DNA from: Betaproteobacteria bacterium
GTDB lineage: Bacteria > Pseudomonadota > Gammaproteobacteria > Burkholderiales > CAIKXV01
Assembly (NCBI GenBank): GCA_947457885.1
Contig: CANGXU010000015.1
Location: forward strand, 1-39,149
Direction of reading: 5' to 3'
Length of the DNA stretch: 39,149 nt
Made by a program: the position numbers and the translations under genes. The notes beneath the pieces are model-generated. The model was given only the letters and a program-made list of their open reading frames with translations. It was not told where the DNA came from and did no database searches. The stretch's first letter is position 1; each line of letters begins with the position of its first letter. Positions 18,850 through 27,645 of this stretch are shown piece by piece.

Positions 18850-19200
18850 TTACTTCGTCGCGAGGATGAAACGCACCATCGAGCGAACATCCGCCTCGGG
18901 AATGTGCTTGTGGGGAGGCATGGCGATCTGGCCCCAGACGCCACCGCCGCCGTTGAGCACATGGGCGGTGATCTTGTCTTCGGCTCCCTTGACGCTACGG
19001 TACTTGTTCGCGACATCGGTATAGGACGGGCCGACGAGTTTCTTGTCGACGGCGTGGCAGGCCAGGCAGCCACTCTTGGCGAGCAGATCCTTGCCGGAAG
19101 CGGGACTTGCGGGCGCGGCCTTGGCCTGCGCAAAGGCACCGGACACCGCACCGGCGGACAGCATCGCGGCGACCGCGACCGAACCAACCCAGTTCTTCAT
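18850..19200 (-). CDS. Periplasmic class I c-type cytochrome
   Basis: Small electron-carrier of 116 residues with an N-terminal Sec signal peptide (cleavage predicted after AFA, near residue 24). The heme-attachment motif is C-L-A-C-H (Cys45, Cys48, His49) and the likely axial ligand is Met94 in IAMPPH, giving a single covalently bound heme. The pattern G-K-D-L-L-A-K-S-G-C-L-A-C-H with VGPSYTDVANKY resembles cytochromes c-551/c-552/c5 of betaproteobacteria. The ATG at 19200 has an AGGAGAG ribosome binding site six bases upstream. The open frame to 19302 is rejected as start. A TATACT hexamer about 29 bases before the start could be the -10 box. It is monocistronic, ending at a strong terminator. 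The redox partner is unknown. Confidence 0.93.
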   Translation of the reverse strand: MKNWVGSVAVAAMLSAGAVSGAFAQAKAAPASPASGKDLLAKSGCLACHAVDKKLVGPSYTDVANKYRSVKGAEDKITAHVLNGGGGVWGQIAMPPHKHIPEADVRSMVRFILATK

Positions 19201-19340
19201 TTGAACTCTCCTGAATGAAACCTGCGAAAGTATATCCGACGCGGCGTTGTCGGCGGGGTTGCCAGCATCGTGGCCAGTCATTAACGCCGGGCCCGTGCGC
19301 ACGTTGACGCGGCGCTAGGCGTGCGAGGCATGCGCGCCAG

Positions 19341-20297
19341 TCAGGTTTCGCTCAGCATCCGCTCATAGATGAACAACTGCAGCGCGTTGCGTTGCGCATG
19401 GATCAGTTCCGCGAATTCGAGTCCGCAGGCCCGGTACTGGCTGACGGTATCCTCTGGGTCGCGGACATTCCGGATGACGCCTGGCACATCGAAGGTGGCT
19501 GGCTCACCGCTGATCTGCAGGCGGAATGCCACTTCGACCTGGGTGCCGACGACGGCCAGGTGGCGCGGGATATGCACCAGCATCCCGGCGATGCTGAGGT
19601 CCTTCATGTTGCAGGCGACTCGCGTACGTTGCCCGGCCCGACCGACCGAAGCCACCGCGTTCAGCATGATCCGGTGAGCCTTCCGGACCGACGTGCACTG
19701 CACCTGGTTGGGAAACGTCAGGTGCAGGTAAGGATACGGCGCGAGCTGGCACTTCAGCACCGACACATCGAAGCTGTAGGCGAACTTGCCGCGCATCGCC
19801 TTGACGGTCACCGGCTGGCCGTCTTTCACGTAGATCATCCGGCTATCGATAGTCGGGTGGCTTACCAGCAGACTGCGTTTGTCCACCGCGCCGATCAGGC
19901 GGACCGGGTAGCGGTCTTCGGTGCCGTCATCGAAGCGCAGCTGCAGCGGATCGCCCATCCGCAGCGTGGTCTCGAAGAACGGGATCAGCGTTTCGTCGCC
20001 CATTTCGGCGGCGGCGACGGCGACCGGAAGGTCTTCGGTGACCGGACCTCGCCGCTCCGCCGCCTCGGCGACAGCCACCCGCGACCCGATCACGGACGGT
20101 TGGTACAGCAGCCCGCCCTTGCTCTTCGGCTTCGAGTCGTCGCTGAACATGCCCTGCTCGCGCAGCATGCTCAGGACCGTATCCGATTCGACCACGCAGC
20201 CGTGGCTGAGCAGCAGCACCCGGTCCTTGTCATAGACCGAGTACGGGATCGGTTTCCCGATCTGCAGATCGTCCTTGCGCAGCGGTTGAAGGGGCAT
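19341..20297 (-). CDS. PilZ-domain c-di-GMP-binding protein
   Basis: Predicted cytoplasmic c-di-GMP effector of 318 residues. The C-terminal PilZ domain (about 200-310) has both binding signatures: R-K-A-H-R (Arg205, Arg209) and D-L-S-I-A-G (Asp233, Ser235, Gly238). The segment at about 102-195 (FETTLRMGDPLQLRFDDG, LVSHPTIDSRMIYVKDG, GKFAYSFDVSV) is a YcgR-N/PilZN-like beta domain as in flagellar-brake proteins. The first 100 residues, including a glycine/lysine stretch, match no domain I recognise. YcgR-type proteins slow flagellar rotation or act on surface polysaccharide systems, but no flagellar genes lie nearby, so the output is unknown. The gene stands alone between the cytochrome and ilvD on the same strand. 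Confidence 0.85.
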   Translation of the reverse strand: MPLQPLRKDDLQIGKPIPYSVYDKDRVLLLSHGCVVESDTVLSMLREQGMFSDDSKPKSKGGLLYQPSVIGSRVAVAEAAERRGPVTEDLPVAVAAAEMGDETLIPFFETTLRMGDPLQLRFDDGTEDRYPVRLIGAVDKRSLLVSHPTIDSRMIYVKDGQPVTVKAMRGKFAYSFDVSVLKCQLAPYPYLHLTFPNQVQCTSVRKAHRIMLNAVASVGRAGQRTRVACNMKDLSIAGMLVHIPRHLAVVGTQVEVAFRLQISGEPATFDVPGVIRNVRDPEDTVSQYRACGLEFAELIHAQRNALQLFIYERMLSET

Positions 20298-20373
20298 TTG
20301 AAGCTGTTCCGGCGTTCGCTCAGTATGCGGATAACGGCGGCGCGGTGCGTTAACTTGAGGCGCGTCTGCCTGG

Positions 20374-20413
20374 GGCCCTGCACCGCCGCGGGATAGCCCG
20401 GCGGCGCAGGGCC
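20374..20413 (-). terminator. Strong GC-rich hairpin after ilvD
   Basis: GGCCCTGC...GCAGGGCC (eight pairs) continues, after one mismatch, into CCGCCG/CGGCGG and two more pairs around a short loop. It starts eight bases after the ilvD stop in the direction of transcription. No T-run follows, so it may be a Rho-assisted or transcript-stabilising structure rather than a classic terminator. Confidence 0.45.
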
Positions 20414-20420
20414 GGTCCGG

Positions 20421-22103
20421 TCATTCGAACAGGTCGGTGACCGCGCCCTTGCTGGCGGTGGACACCAGGCGGGTGAACTTGCCGATCAGCCCCCGGTTGA
20501 AGCGCAGCGGCGGCGCCGTCCAGGCGGCCTTGCGGCGGGCGATTTCCGCATCATCGACGTTGAGCTGGATCAGCAGGCGGTCGGCGTCGATAGTGATCGA
20601 ATCGCCTTCCTCCACGAATGCGATCGGGCCGCCGACCTGCGCCTCGGGCGAGATGTGGCCGACTACCATGCCCCAGGTGCCGCCGGAGAACCGGCCGTCG
20701 GTGATCAGGCCAACCGAGTCGCCGAGTTCCTGGCCGATCAGCGCTGCGGTCGGGGCCAGCATTTCCTGCATGCCCGGACCGCCTTTCGGGCCTTCGTAGC
20801 GGATCACCAGGATATCGCCGGCGACGATCCGGCGCGCCATGATGGCTTCCATCGCCTGGTTCTCGGAGTCGAACACGCGGGCCGGGCCGGTGATGTGCCG
20901 CTGTTTCAGGCCGGTGACCTTCGCCACGCAGCCCTCGGGCGACAGATTGCCCTTGAGGATGGCCAGATGGCCCTCGGCATACATGGGGTTGTCCCAGGCG
21001 CGGATCACGTCCTGGTCGTCGCGCCGGGTGGTCGGATGCAGCGCCAGTTCTTCTGCCATCGTGCGCCCGGTGATGGTCATGCAGTCGCCGTGCAGCAGGC
21101 CCTTGTCGAGCAGCATCTTCAGCACCACCGGCACGCCGCCGGCGCGGTGGAAGTCGGCCGCAACGTACTTGCCGGACGGCTTCAGGTCGCACAGCACCGG
21201 CACGCGCCGGCGCACCCGCTCGAAATCGTCGATCGTCCATTCCACGTCTGCCGCCGAGGCGATTGCCAGGAAGTGCAGCACGGCATTGGTCGAGCCGCCG
21301 GTGGCCATGATCAGCGCGACTGCGTTCTCGATCGACTTGCGGGTGATGATGTCGCGCGGGCGCAGGTTTTTCCTGATCGCCTGTACCAGCACCTCGGCCG
21401 ACAGCGCGGCCGAATCGGCCTTCTCGGGGTCGGGCGAGGAGATCTGCGAGGAGCCGAGCAGGCTCATGCCCAGGGCCTCGAACGACGAGGACATCGTGTT
21501 GGCGGTATACATGCCGCCGCAGGCGCCCACCGAAGGGCACGCATTCTTCTCGATGCCGACGAAGTCTTCCTCGGACATCTTGCCGGCGGTAAATGCACCG
21601 ACTGCCTCGAAGGCGGACACGATGGTGAGGTCCTGCCCCTTCCAGCGGCCCGGCTTGATGGTGCCGGCGTAGACGAAGATGCCGGGCACGTTGATGCGCG
21701 CCATCGCGATCATGCAGCCGGGCATGTTCTTGTCGCAGCCGCCGAATGTGAGTACGCCGTCCATCATCTGGCCGTTGACCGAGCATTCGATCGCATCGGC
21801 GATCACCTCGCGCGACACCAGCGAATACTTCATGCCGTCGGTGCCCATGCCGATGCCGTCGGTTATGGTCGGTACACCGAACATCTGCGGCATCGCCCCG
21901 GCCTTCGTCAGCGCGGCGATGCCGCGGTCGACCAGCGGCTGGATGCCGGCGTTGCAGGGGTTGAGCGTCGAATGGGTGTTGGCCACGCCGACGATCGGCT
22001 TGGTGAAGTCGCCATCGCCGAAGCCCACCGCGCGCAGCATCGCGCGGTTCGGGCTGCGGGCGACGCCCGCGGTGATCAGTTTCGAGCGCCAGTTCTCAGC
22101 CAT
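20421..22103 (-). CDS. ilvD: Dihydroxy-acid dehydratase
   Basis: Iron-sulfur dehydratase forming the 2-keto acids in valine and isoleucine (and hence leucine and pantothenate) synthesis. The 560-residue length is normal. Cluster and active-site motifs are [18 protein letters not shown] (near residue 120), [32 protein letters not shown], and the C-terminal [21 protein letters not shown]. The ATG at 22103 gives the standard N-terminus [17 protein letters not shown] with a GAGG nine bases upstream. The open frame upstream to 22370 runs through the lgt region and is not coding. It is transcribed divergently from lgt, with about 155 bases between the starts. The liv operon nearby imports the same class of amino acids, though no shared regulator is seen. 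Confidence 0.97.
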   Translation of the reverse strand: MAENWRSKLITAGVARSPNRAMLRAVGFGDGDFTKPIVGVANTHSTLNPCNAGIQPLVDRGIAALTKAGAMPQMFGVPTITDGIGMGTDGMKYSLVSREVIADAIECSVNGQMMDGVLTFGGCDKNMPGCMIAMARINVPGIFVYAGTIKPGRWKGQDLTIVSAFEAVGAFTAGKMSEEDFVGIEKNACPSVGACGGMYTANTMSSSFEALGMSLLGSSQISSPDPEKADSAALSAEVLVQAIRKNLRPRDIITRKSIENAVALIMATGGSTNAVLHFLAIASAADVEWTIDDFERVRRRVPVLCDLKPSGKYVAADFHRAGGVPVVLKMLLDKGLLHGDCMTITGRTMAEELALHPTTRRDDQDVIRAWDNPMYAEGHLAILKGNLSPEGCVAKVTGLKQRHITGPARVFDSENQAMEAIMARRIVAGDILVIRYEGPKGGPGMQEMLAPTAALIGQELGDSVGLITDGRFSGGTWGMVVGHISPEAQVGGPIAFVEEGDSITIDADRLLIQLNVDDAEIARRKAAWTAPPLRFNRGLIGKFTRLVSTASKGAVTDLFE

Positions 22104-22257
22104 CGGGGTAGTCCTCGTTCGGTGTCGCGTGCTGCACGGCCAGGTGCGTGCATGAGGCCGGATGATAGCAGCGCGTACCTCGGTGCCGGCATGCGCGCAC
22201 GATCCCGGCGCAGCATCCGCGCCGGCGGTGGCGATGTCGGTGGGATACCATCGCAGC

Positions 22258-23055
22258 ATGTTTGTCTTTCCGGATTTCGACCCGATTGCCGTCCAGGTCG
22301 GCCCCCTTGCAATCCGCTGGTACGGGCTGATGTACCTGCTCGCGTTCGGGCTGTTCCTCGGGCTGGGCAAGCAGCGGGCGAAGGCCGAGCCGCGCTGGGG
22401 TATCGCGCCATCGCAGGTCGACGATCTGCTCTTCTACGGTGTGCTGGGCGTGGTGCTCGGTGGTCGGCTCGGTTACATCCTCTTCTACAAGCCGGGCGAG
22501 TACCTGGCCGACCCGATCAGCGTTCTCTACGTGTGGCAGGGGGGCATGTCGTTCCACGGTGGACTGTGCGGCGTGCTGGTGGCGACCTGGCTGTATGCCC
22601 GCTCTATCGGCATGCGCTGGCTGCAGGTCACCGATTTCGTCGCGCCACTGGTGCCGCTGGGGCTGGCCGCGGGCCGGATGGGCAACTTCATCAATGGCGA
22701 ACTGTGGGGGCGACCGACCGATGTGCCGTGGGGAATGGTGTTCCCGCACGTCGATCACCTGGCGCGACATCCGTCGCAGCTCTACCAGTTCGCGCTGGAA
22801 GGTGTGGCGCTCTATGCGCTGCTGGCCTGGGTGTCCCGCCAGCCGCAGCCGCGCGGGCTGGTGTCGGGAATGTTCCTTGCCGGCTATGCGCTGTTCCGGT
22901 TCCTTGCCGAGTTCGCGCGCGAGCCCGATGCGTTCCTCGGCACGCTCGGCTTCGGGCTGACCATGGGACAGTGGCTGAGCCTGCCGATGGCGGCGGTCGG
23001 TATCGCGATGGTCGCGGTGGCGATGTGCCGGCCGGACGAGCCGGCCAGGCCTTAG
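22258..23055 (+). CDS. lgt: Prolipoprotein diacylglyceryl transferase
   Basis: Inner-membrane enzyme transferring diacylglycerol from phosphatidylglycerol to the lipobox cysteine of prolipoproteins, the first step of lipoprotein maturation. The 265-residue protein has about seven transmembrane helices. It carries the Lgt signature [20 protein letters not shown] (near residues 139-158) with the essential Arg, Asn and Glu, plus the family motifs [22 protein letters not shown] and HPSQLYQ with [12 protein letters not shown]. The ATG at 22258 gives the typical [12 protein letters not shown]-terminus. The open frame starting at 22162 adds 32 non-homologous residues. Substrates in this window include the liv-type binding lipoprotein. 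Confidence 0.97.
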   Translation: MFVFPDFDPIAVQVGPLAIRWYGLMYLLAFGLFLGLGKQRAKAEPRWGIAPSQVDDLLFYGVLGVVLGGRLGYILFYKPGEYLADPISVLYVWQGGMSFHGGLCGVLVATWLYARSIGMRWLQVTDFVAPLVPLGLAAGRMGNFINGELWGRPTDVPWGMVFPHVDHLARHPSQLYQFALEGVALYALLAWVSRQPQPRGLVSGMFLAGYALFRFLAEFAREPDAFLGTLGFGLTMGQWLSLPMAAVGIAMVAVAMCRPDEPARP

Positions 23056-23080
23056 TCAGGTCGGCGACCGGGCCCGCGCG

Positions 23081-23872
23081 TTACTGGAGCGACCCGGCCG
23101 CCGGGGCTGCCGTGGGTTCCATCGCTGCGGCCCGGTCGGACAGCCGCCGGAAGTTCTCCAGCGACAGCAGGTGCGAGTAGAGACGCGCGAGTACGCCCTT
23201 GCGGGCGAGTTCGATCAGCTTTTCCGGGTCTAGTTCGTTCAGCTTGTTCTCGTTCACGCGATACATGCCGGTGAGCTGCAGGGTGGCGCCGGTCGAGAGC
23301 GAGGCCTGCATGTTGAACGGCTCGAGCAGTCCGAGGCCAGCGACGAGCTTGCACAGCTCTTCGCTGCGCACCAGGTCGGTCTCGTATTCCTGCAGCAGTT
23401 TTTCGAGCGCCTGCCATTCGGCGGTCGCGGTGCCGGTCGTGTCGAACAGCGCGTCGCCGTTCGGTACGACCGCGCGCTTCGCCACGCATACCACGCGCTC
23501 GTTGCGCTGCGCGTTGTCCACCGTTACCTTGGCCATGCAGAACGGATAGCGCCGGACGTAGGCAGGCAGGTATGTCGACGGGTCCCAGCCCAGCGGCGAC
23601 ACGAACAGATTCTGCTTTGCCTTCAGGCCGAGGATCGCCATCGTCATGAAGGTGGCTCCGCTGTCGGCCGAGACGAACACGATCGGGTAGTCGCGCTGCG
23701 CGACCGGGATCTCGGTGTACGAAACGGGAATGACGTGCAGGTCCTGGCAGAAGGCTGGCGTGTTGCCGGGCTTGGGCAATACCACGCGGTCGGTCTTCTT
23801 CAGGGTGTCGATCTCGGGGTAGGCGAAGGGCGGGGTGATCTGCATGGGCGGTCGAGGTTCAGGGGAGGGCAT
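23081..23872 (-). CDS. SapC-family protein
   Basis: A 263-residue protein with the SapC pattern: DLHVIPVSYTEIPVAQRDYPIVFV, then a short hydrophobic stretch (MTMAILGLKAKQNLFV), and YLPAYVRRYPFCMAKV. The conserved P-A-Y-V-R-R-Y-P-F block near residue 100 is the clearest family mark. SapC was named from the Campylobacter S-layer locus, but in most proteobacteria it is found without S-layer genes and its biochemical role is undefined. No signal peptide is obvious, and a Thr/Ala-rich tail ends the protein. The ATG at 23872 is used. An internal ATG at 23845 (MQITPPF) is also possible, and neither has a clear ribosome binding site. It diverges from the tRNA promoter. Confidence 0.82.
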   Translation of the reverse strand: MPSPEPRPPMQITPPFAYPEIDTLKKTDRVVLPKPGNTPAFCQDLHVIPVSYTEIPVAQRDYPIVFVSADSGATFMTMAILGLKAKQNLFVSPLGWDPSTYLPAYVRRYPFCMAKVTVDNAQRNERVVCVAKRAVVPNGDALFDTTGTATAEWQALEKLLQEYETDLVRSEELCKLVAGLGLLEPFNMQASLSTGATLQLTGMYRVNENKLNELDPEKLIELARKGVLARLYSHLLSLENFRRLSDRAAAMEPTAAPAAGSLQ

Positions 23873-23920
23873 GGCACCCAGGGACCCAGATCTTATACGG
23901 ACTGGCCGTACAGATACCGA

Positions 23921-23949
23921 TTCACGGTGGCGCGGGTTTCAGGCATAAT
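23921..23949 (+). promoter_or_regulatory. Predicted sigma-70 promoter of tRNA-Ala
   Basis: TTCACG (23921-23926, four of six matches) and CATAAT (23944-23949, five of six) are separated by exactly 17 bases. Transcription would start near 23956, giving a leader of about 75 bases before the tRNA. No other gene lies between promoter and tRNA. Confidence 0.6.
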
Positions 23950-24030
23950 TTCGGACGCTGGATTCACAGGGCAGAACCACAGGGGCCGATTTTCGAGGGC
24001 ATGTGGGTCACCATCCGTGTTTCGGCCCGT

Positions 24031-24106
<76 letters not shown>

Positions 24107-24112
24107 TTGTTC

Positions 24113-24138
24113 AAAAGCCGGATATGTTCCGGCTTTTT
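24113..24138 (+). terminator. Intrinsic terminator after tRNA-Ala
   Basis: AAAAGCCGGA-TATGT-TCCGGCTTTT gives a ten-base-pair stem with a five-base loop ending in a run of T, six bases after the encoded CCA. It ends the tRNA transcript. The following 172 bases to recG show no gene or clear element. Confidence 0.92.
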
Positions 24139-24310
24139 CTATGGACGCCAGGGTCCAGGCTGTTGTGGGCTTGCTTGAATGGTGCGCAGGTGGGCCTTTG
24201 TATGGCTCACGACCCCGGACAGATCGCGCTGGTCTCGATTCATCAGCGGTTTGAAAAGCTCCGGCAGATCAACCCGCCCGCCTGCCAAGCTTCTCGTTTA
24301 GCATCCTCGG

Positions 24311-26431
24311 ATGCCCGGTGTGTCCCGCAAGAACAATTCCGCTGCCGACGTCTCTCCGCGGGCGGCCAACAGCGCGGGCCCGCCCGGGATCAACCCTGCC
24401 CAGGCCAGGCTGCTCGCCCGTATCGGCCTGCGCACCCTCGCCGACCTCGCGCTCCACCTGCCCTTGCGCTACGACGACGAGACCCGTCTGTCGACCATCG
24501 CCGAGGCGACGCGGGTGCTCGGCGGCGGTGCGGTCGTGGTGGAGTGCATCGTCCGCGAAGCCCAGGTCAGGTTCAAGCCCCGCCGCACGCTGGTCGTCAC
24601 GGTTGACGATGGCACTGGCGAACTGACGCTGCGTTTCCTCAACTTCTACCCCAGCCAGCAGCGCGCGCTCGAGCCGGGCACGCGTATCCGGGCCGTGGGC
24701 GAGATCCGCGGCGGGTTCATCGGCGCGGAGATGGTCCACCCGCGCTGGCGGGCGCTGGCCGAAGGCACGCCGATGCCGGACCGGCTGACGCCGGTCTATC
24801 CGACCACCCAGGGTCTGTCGCAGCCGGTACTGCAGCGGCTGGTGCGTCGGGCAGTCGCGCAGGCGGATCTGTCCGAAACGCTGCCTGCGTCATTGCTCGG
24901 CGGCCTCGGGCTGCCGCCTTTCGACCAGAGCCTGCACCTGCTGCACGCGCCTCCCGCCGACATCGACGCCGCCGCGCTCACCGACCGCACCCACCCTGCG
25001 TGGCGCCGCATGAAGCTCGATGAACTGCTCGCCCAGCAGCTGTCGATGCGCATGCATCGCAACAGCCGCTCGTCCCGCTGCGCGCTGCCGCTGCCGGTGG
25101 CCGGCAGGCTGGCGCGCCAGGTGCTCGCCACCGCCGGCCTCGACCCGACTCGCGCCCAGGCGCGCGTGCTCGCCGAGATCTCCGCCGACCTCGCGCGCGC
25201 CCAGCCGATGCAGCGCCTGCTGCAGGGCGACGTCGGCAGCGGCAAGACGCTGGTGGCCGCACTCGCTGCCGCGCAGGCGGTCGAAGCCGGAGCCCAGGTG
25301 GCGGTGATGGCGCCGACCGAGCTGCTCGCCGAGCAGACTTTCCGCAAGTTCGAAGGCTGGTTCGCCCCTGCCGGGGTCGAGGTAGCCTGGCTTGCGGGCA
25401 GCCTCACGAAGAAGAAGCGCGAGGTGGCCTGCGCCCGGCTGGCTGCCGGCGAAGCCTCGATCGCCGTCGGTACCCACGCATTGTTCCAGCAGGGCGTCGA
25501 GTTCAGTCGCCTGGCGTTGGCCATCGTCGATGAGCAGCACCGCTTCGGCGTCAACCAGCGGCTCGCGCTGCGCGGCAAGGGGTCGGGCACTGGTACGGCT
25601 GCGGCGACCGAGGCCCACCTGCTGATGATGACCGCCACCCCGATCCCGCGCACGCTGGCCATGGCCTGCTATGCCGACCTCGACGTATCGACCATCGACG
25701 AACTGCCGCCCGGCCGCAGTCCGATCGCCACCCGGCTGGTCGGTGACCATCGCCGCGACGAGGTCATCCAGCGGGTGCGTGACGCCTGCATGCAGGGCCG
25801 CCAGGCCTACTGGGTGTGTCCGCTGATCGAGGAGTCCGAGGCATTGCAGCTGCAGACGGCGGTGGATACCCACGCTGCGCTCTGCGCGACCTTTCCCGAG
25901 CTGGCGGTCGGGCTGGTGCACGGCCGGCAGAAGGCCGCCGAGAAGGCGGCGGCGATGGCGGCCTTCCAGCAGGGCGCGCTGCAACTGCTGGTGGCCACGA
26001 CGGTCATCGAAGTCGGCGTCGATGTGCCGAATGCGTCGCTGATGGTGATCGAGCATGCCGAGCGGATGGGGCTCGCGCAGCTGCACCAGTTGCGCGGCCG
26101 GGTCGGGCGCGGCAGCGCGAAGTCTTCGTGCATCCTGCTCTACCAGACGCCGCTGTCGCCGCTCGCCCGCGAGCGGCTGAAGGTCGTGTTCGAGAGCAGC
26201 GACGGCTTCGAGATCGCACGCCGCGACCTCGAGTTGCGCGGCCCGGGCGAACTGATGGGGGCGCGGCAGAGCGGCCTGCCGATGCTGCGTTTCGCCGATC
26301 CGGTGCAGGATGCCGACCTGCTCGAGGCTGCCGTCGAGGCGGCTGGGACGATGTTGAATACCGATCCGGTCGCCGTCGAACGTCACCTGCGGAGATGGCT
26401 GCCGGATGCGCTGAGCTGGCTGGATGGATAG
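24311..26431 (+). CDS. recG: ATP-dependent DNA helicase RecG
   Basis: Helicase that remodels stalled replication forks and branched DNA. The 706-residue protein (E. coli 693) has an N-terminal wedge domain with an OB-fold (about 25-190, including LRTLADLALHLPLRYDDET). The SF2 motor follows, with Walker A GDVGSGKT (about 306-313), the DEQHRFGV Walker B box (from about 407), TATPIPRT (about 440), and GRVGRG in motif VI. The C-terminal RecG block reads RDLELRGPGELMGARQSG with LRFADPVQD. The start at 24311 has no strong ribosome binding site, and the first 25 or so residues are polar and unaligned, so the true start could be slightly downstream. The stop codon lies inside a palindrome preceding the next gene. 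Confidence 0.96.
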   Translation: MPGVSRKNNSAADVSPRAANSAGPPGINPAQARLLARIGLRTLADLALHLPLRYDDETRLSTIAEATRVLGGGAVVVECIVREAQVRFKPRRTLVVTVDDGTGELTLRFLNFYPSQQRALEPGTRIRAVGEIRGGFIGAEMVHPRWRALAEGTPMPDRLTPVYPTTQGLSQPVLQRLVRRAVAQADLSETLPASLLGGLGLPPFDQSLHLLHAPPADIDAAALTDRTHPAWRRMKLDELLAQQLSMRMHRNSRSSRCALPLPVAGRLARQVLATAGLDPTRAQARVLAEISADLARAQPMQRLLQGDVGSGKTLVAALAAAQAVEAGAQVAVMAPTELLAEQTFRKFEGWFAPAGVEVAWLAGSLTKKKREVACARLAAGEASIAVGTHALFQQGVEFSRLALAIVDEQHRFGVNQRLALRGKGSGTGTAAATEAHLLMMTATPIPRTLAMACYADLDVSTIDELPPGRSPIATRLVGDHRRDEVIQRVRDACMQGRQAYWVCPLIEESEALQLQTAVDTHAALCATFPELAVGLVHGRQKAAEKAAAMAAFQQGALQLLVATTVIEVGVDVPNASLMVIEHAERMGLAQLHQLRGRVGRGSAKSSCILLYQTPLSPLARERLKVVFESSDGFEIARRDLELRGPGELMGARQSGLPMLRFADPVQDADLLEAAVEAAGTMLNTDPVAVERHLRRWLPDALSWLDG

Positions 26432-26438
26432 TACTATC
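26427..26438. promoter_or_regulatory. Palindrome GATAGTACTATC before higA-like gene
   Basis: A perfect 12-base palindrome includes the recG stop codon and ends 22 bases before the antitoxin start. Antitoxins of the HigA class commonly repress their own promoter by binding such palindromes with their helix-turn-helix, so this is a candidate autoregulatory operator. Binding is inferred from position only. Confidence 0.5.
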
Positions 26439-26460
26439 GCAGCGGGGAACGGAGAAACTG

Positions 26461-26886
26461 ATGGGATACGTGCTCAAAGCGGTGCCCGAACCGCAAGCCA
26501 TTCTTCGGGCATGGCTACCGTTCAAGCAACTCGTGGGCGTGACCGTTGTTCACACCGAGGGGGACTATGCGCAGGCGCGTGCCACGATTGATGCGCTGCT
26601 CGAAGAGATTGGTGACGACGAAAGCCATCCGCTGGCCGATGTGCTCGATTACCTCGCCGATCAGGTGAAAGCCTACGAGGACGAGAACTTCCAGATCCCT
26701 GAAGCAGAGCCGAGCGAAGTACTGCGCTTCCTGATGGAGCAACACGGTCTCAAGCAAGAGGACCTGGGAGACTGTGCGCCGCAAAGCCGTATCTCGGACA
26801 TCCTGAACAACAAGCGCTCGATCAGCAAGGAGATCGCCAAGCGACTGGCGCATCGCTTCAGCGTCCGTGCCGACGTGTTCCTGTGA
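26461..26886 (+). CDS. higA: HigA-type antitoxin/HTH regulator, solitary
   Basis: A 141-residue protein of the E. coli HigA (YgjM, COG5499-like) class. The N-terminal helical part (about 1-80) with YAQARATIDALLEEIGDDESHPLADVLDYLADQVKAYEDEN matches the HigA dimerisation region. The C-terminal Xre-type helix-turn-helix (about 85-141) reads LRFLMEQHGLKQEDL, then SRISDILNNKRSISKEIAKR. HigA normally neutralises the mRNA-cleaving toxin HigB encoded just upstream, but only 29 bases separate this gene from recG and no toxin gene lies on either side. It could be an orphan antitoxin, an anti-toxin against a distant HigB, or a plain repressor. Its codon use looks less GC-rich than recG, hinting at transfer. 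A GGAG lies five bases before the ATG. Confidence 0.85.
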   Translation: MGYVLKAVPEPQAILRAWLPFKQLVGVTVVHTEGDYAQARATIDALLEEIGDDESHPLADVLDYLADQVKAYEDENFQIPEAEPSEVLRFLMEQHGLKQEDLGDCAPQSRISDILNNKRSISKEIAKRLAHRFSVRADVFL

Positions 26887-26897
26887 GCGGAACAGGA

Positions 26898-26939
26898 TGC
26901 GTCACTGCTTCGCAAGGGGCCATGACGCACGCAAGCGGA
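26898..26939. repeat. Spaced inverted repeat after higA-like gene
   Basis: TGCGTCA (26898-26904) and its complement TGACGCA (26933-26939) are separated by 28 bases in the 57-base gap before ubiC. It could fold into a long-loop hairpin at the end of the antitoxin transcript or be a split binding site. No T-run follows it. Confidence 0.25.
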
Positions 26940-26943
26940 TGTC

Positions 26944-27645
26944 ATGGCCAATCCTGCCGTTAATCTGAATCTGCCGGCGCACGCATCGCGCGCACGCTGG
27001 CGCCAGGTCGCCCTGGCGCCCGGTGCGATGCACGGTTGGCTGACCGATCGCGGGTCGTTGACGCGCCGGCTGAAGCAGGCGTCGAAGCGGTTTCAGGTGG
27101 TCCGGCTCGCCCAGGGTCGAGGCGGTGTATGCATCGACGAGGTGGGCTGCCTCGTGTCGGCAGTCAGTGGTGTGTCTGGCAGGACGGTTTCACGCAGCGC
27201 CAGCCAGCGCACATTCGGATTCCTGGTGAGACAGGTGTTGCTCGAATGCGATGGCCGTCCGACGGTATTCGCCCACAGTGTGATCGATGCGCGCGCGCTC
27301 ACTGGCGGCTGGCGCTGGCTGGCCGGCCTGGGTGCGCGTCCGCTGGGCGAAGCGCTGTTCAGCGACCCGCGGGTGCGGCGCGGCCCGCTCGCATTCCGCC
27401 GGTTGCGGGCACCCGACCCGCGCTATCTGCGCGCCGCATCGGCGCTCGCAGCGCGCGGCCTGACGGTGCCGTCCGGGCTGTGGGCGCGGCGTTCCGTGTT
27501 CAGCGCGGGACACTGGAACCTGCTGGTCACGGAAGTGTTCCTGCCCGACGTGGCATGCCTGGATCCAGCGTGCGCGCCCGCCTGCGCAGGCGCGTCGCCG
27601 CGCCTGCCGGAGCCTGTCAACGATGAGTACAGCGATGGCCAATAG
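26944..27645 (+). CDS. ubiC: Chorismate--pyruvate lyase
   Basis: Releases pyruvate from chorismate to give 4-hydroxybenzoate, the first dedicated step of ubiquinone synthesis. The 233-residue protein shows the UbiC pattern: MHGWLTDRGSLTRRL near the N-terminus, VLLECDGRPTVFAHSVID, the LGARPLGEALFSDPRVRR block with RGPLAFRRL, and LWARRSVFSAGHWNLLVTEVFLP containing the conserved active-site Glu. The product is longer than E. coli UbiC (about 165) because of N- and C-terminal extensions; the last 30 residues are Ala/Pro-rich and partly coincide with the start of ubiA. It overlaps ubiA by 23 bases, so the two are co-expressed, and UbiA uses its product directly. Confidence 0.92.
   Translation: MANPAVNLNLPAHASRARWRQVALAPGAMHGWLTDRGSLTRRLKQASKRFQVVRLAQGRGGVCIDEVGCLVSAVSGVSGRTVSRSASQRTFGFLVRQVLLECDGRPTVFAHSVIDARALTGGWRWLAGLGARPLGEALFSDPRVRRGPLAFRRLRAPDPRYLRAASALAARGLTVPSGLWARRSVFSAGHWNLLVTEVFLPDVACLDPACAPACAGASPRLPEPVNDEYSDGQ

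Noticed and set aside
22104-22370. Longer N-terminus for ilvD
   Set aside because: The extension overlaps the divergent lgt start region, and the family N-terminus begins at 22103 with a ribosome binding site.
20655-23180. 841-codon + strand open frame across ilvD and lgt
   Set aside because: It is antisense to ilvD and out of frame with lgt, both of which have full family motifs.
26887-26943. A small HigB toxin gene downstream of the antitoxin
   Set aside because: Only 57 bases are available before ubiC, far too short for a RelE-like toxin, and the 29 bases upstream are also too short.
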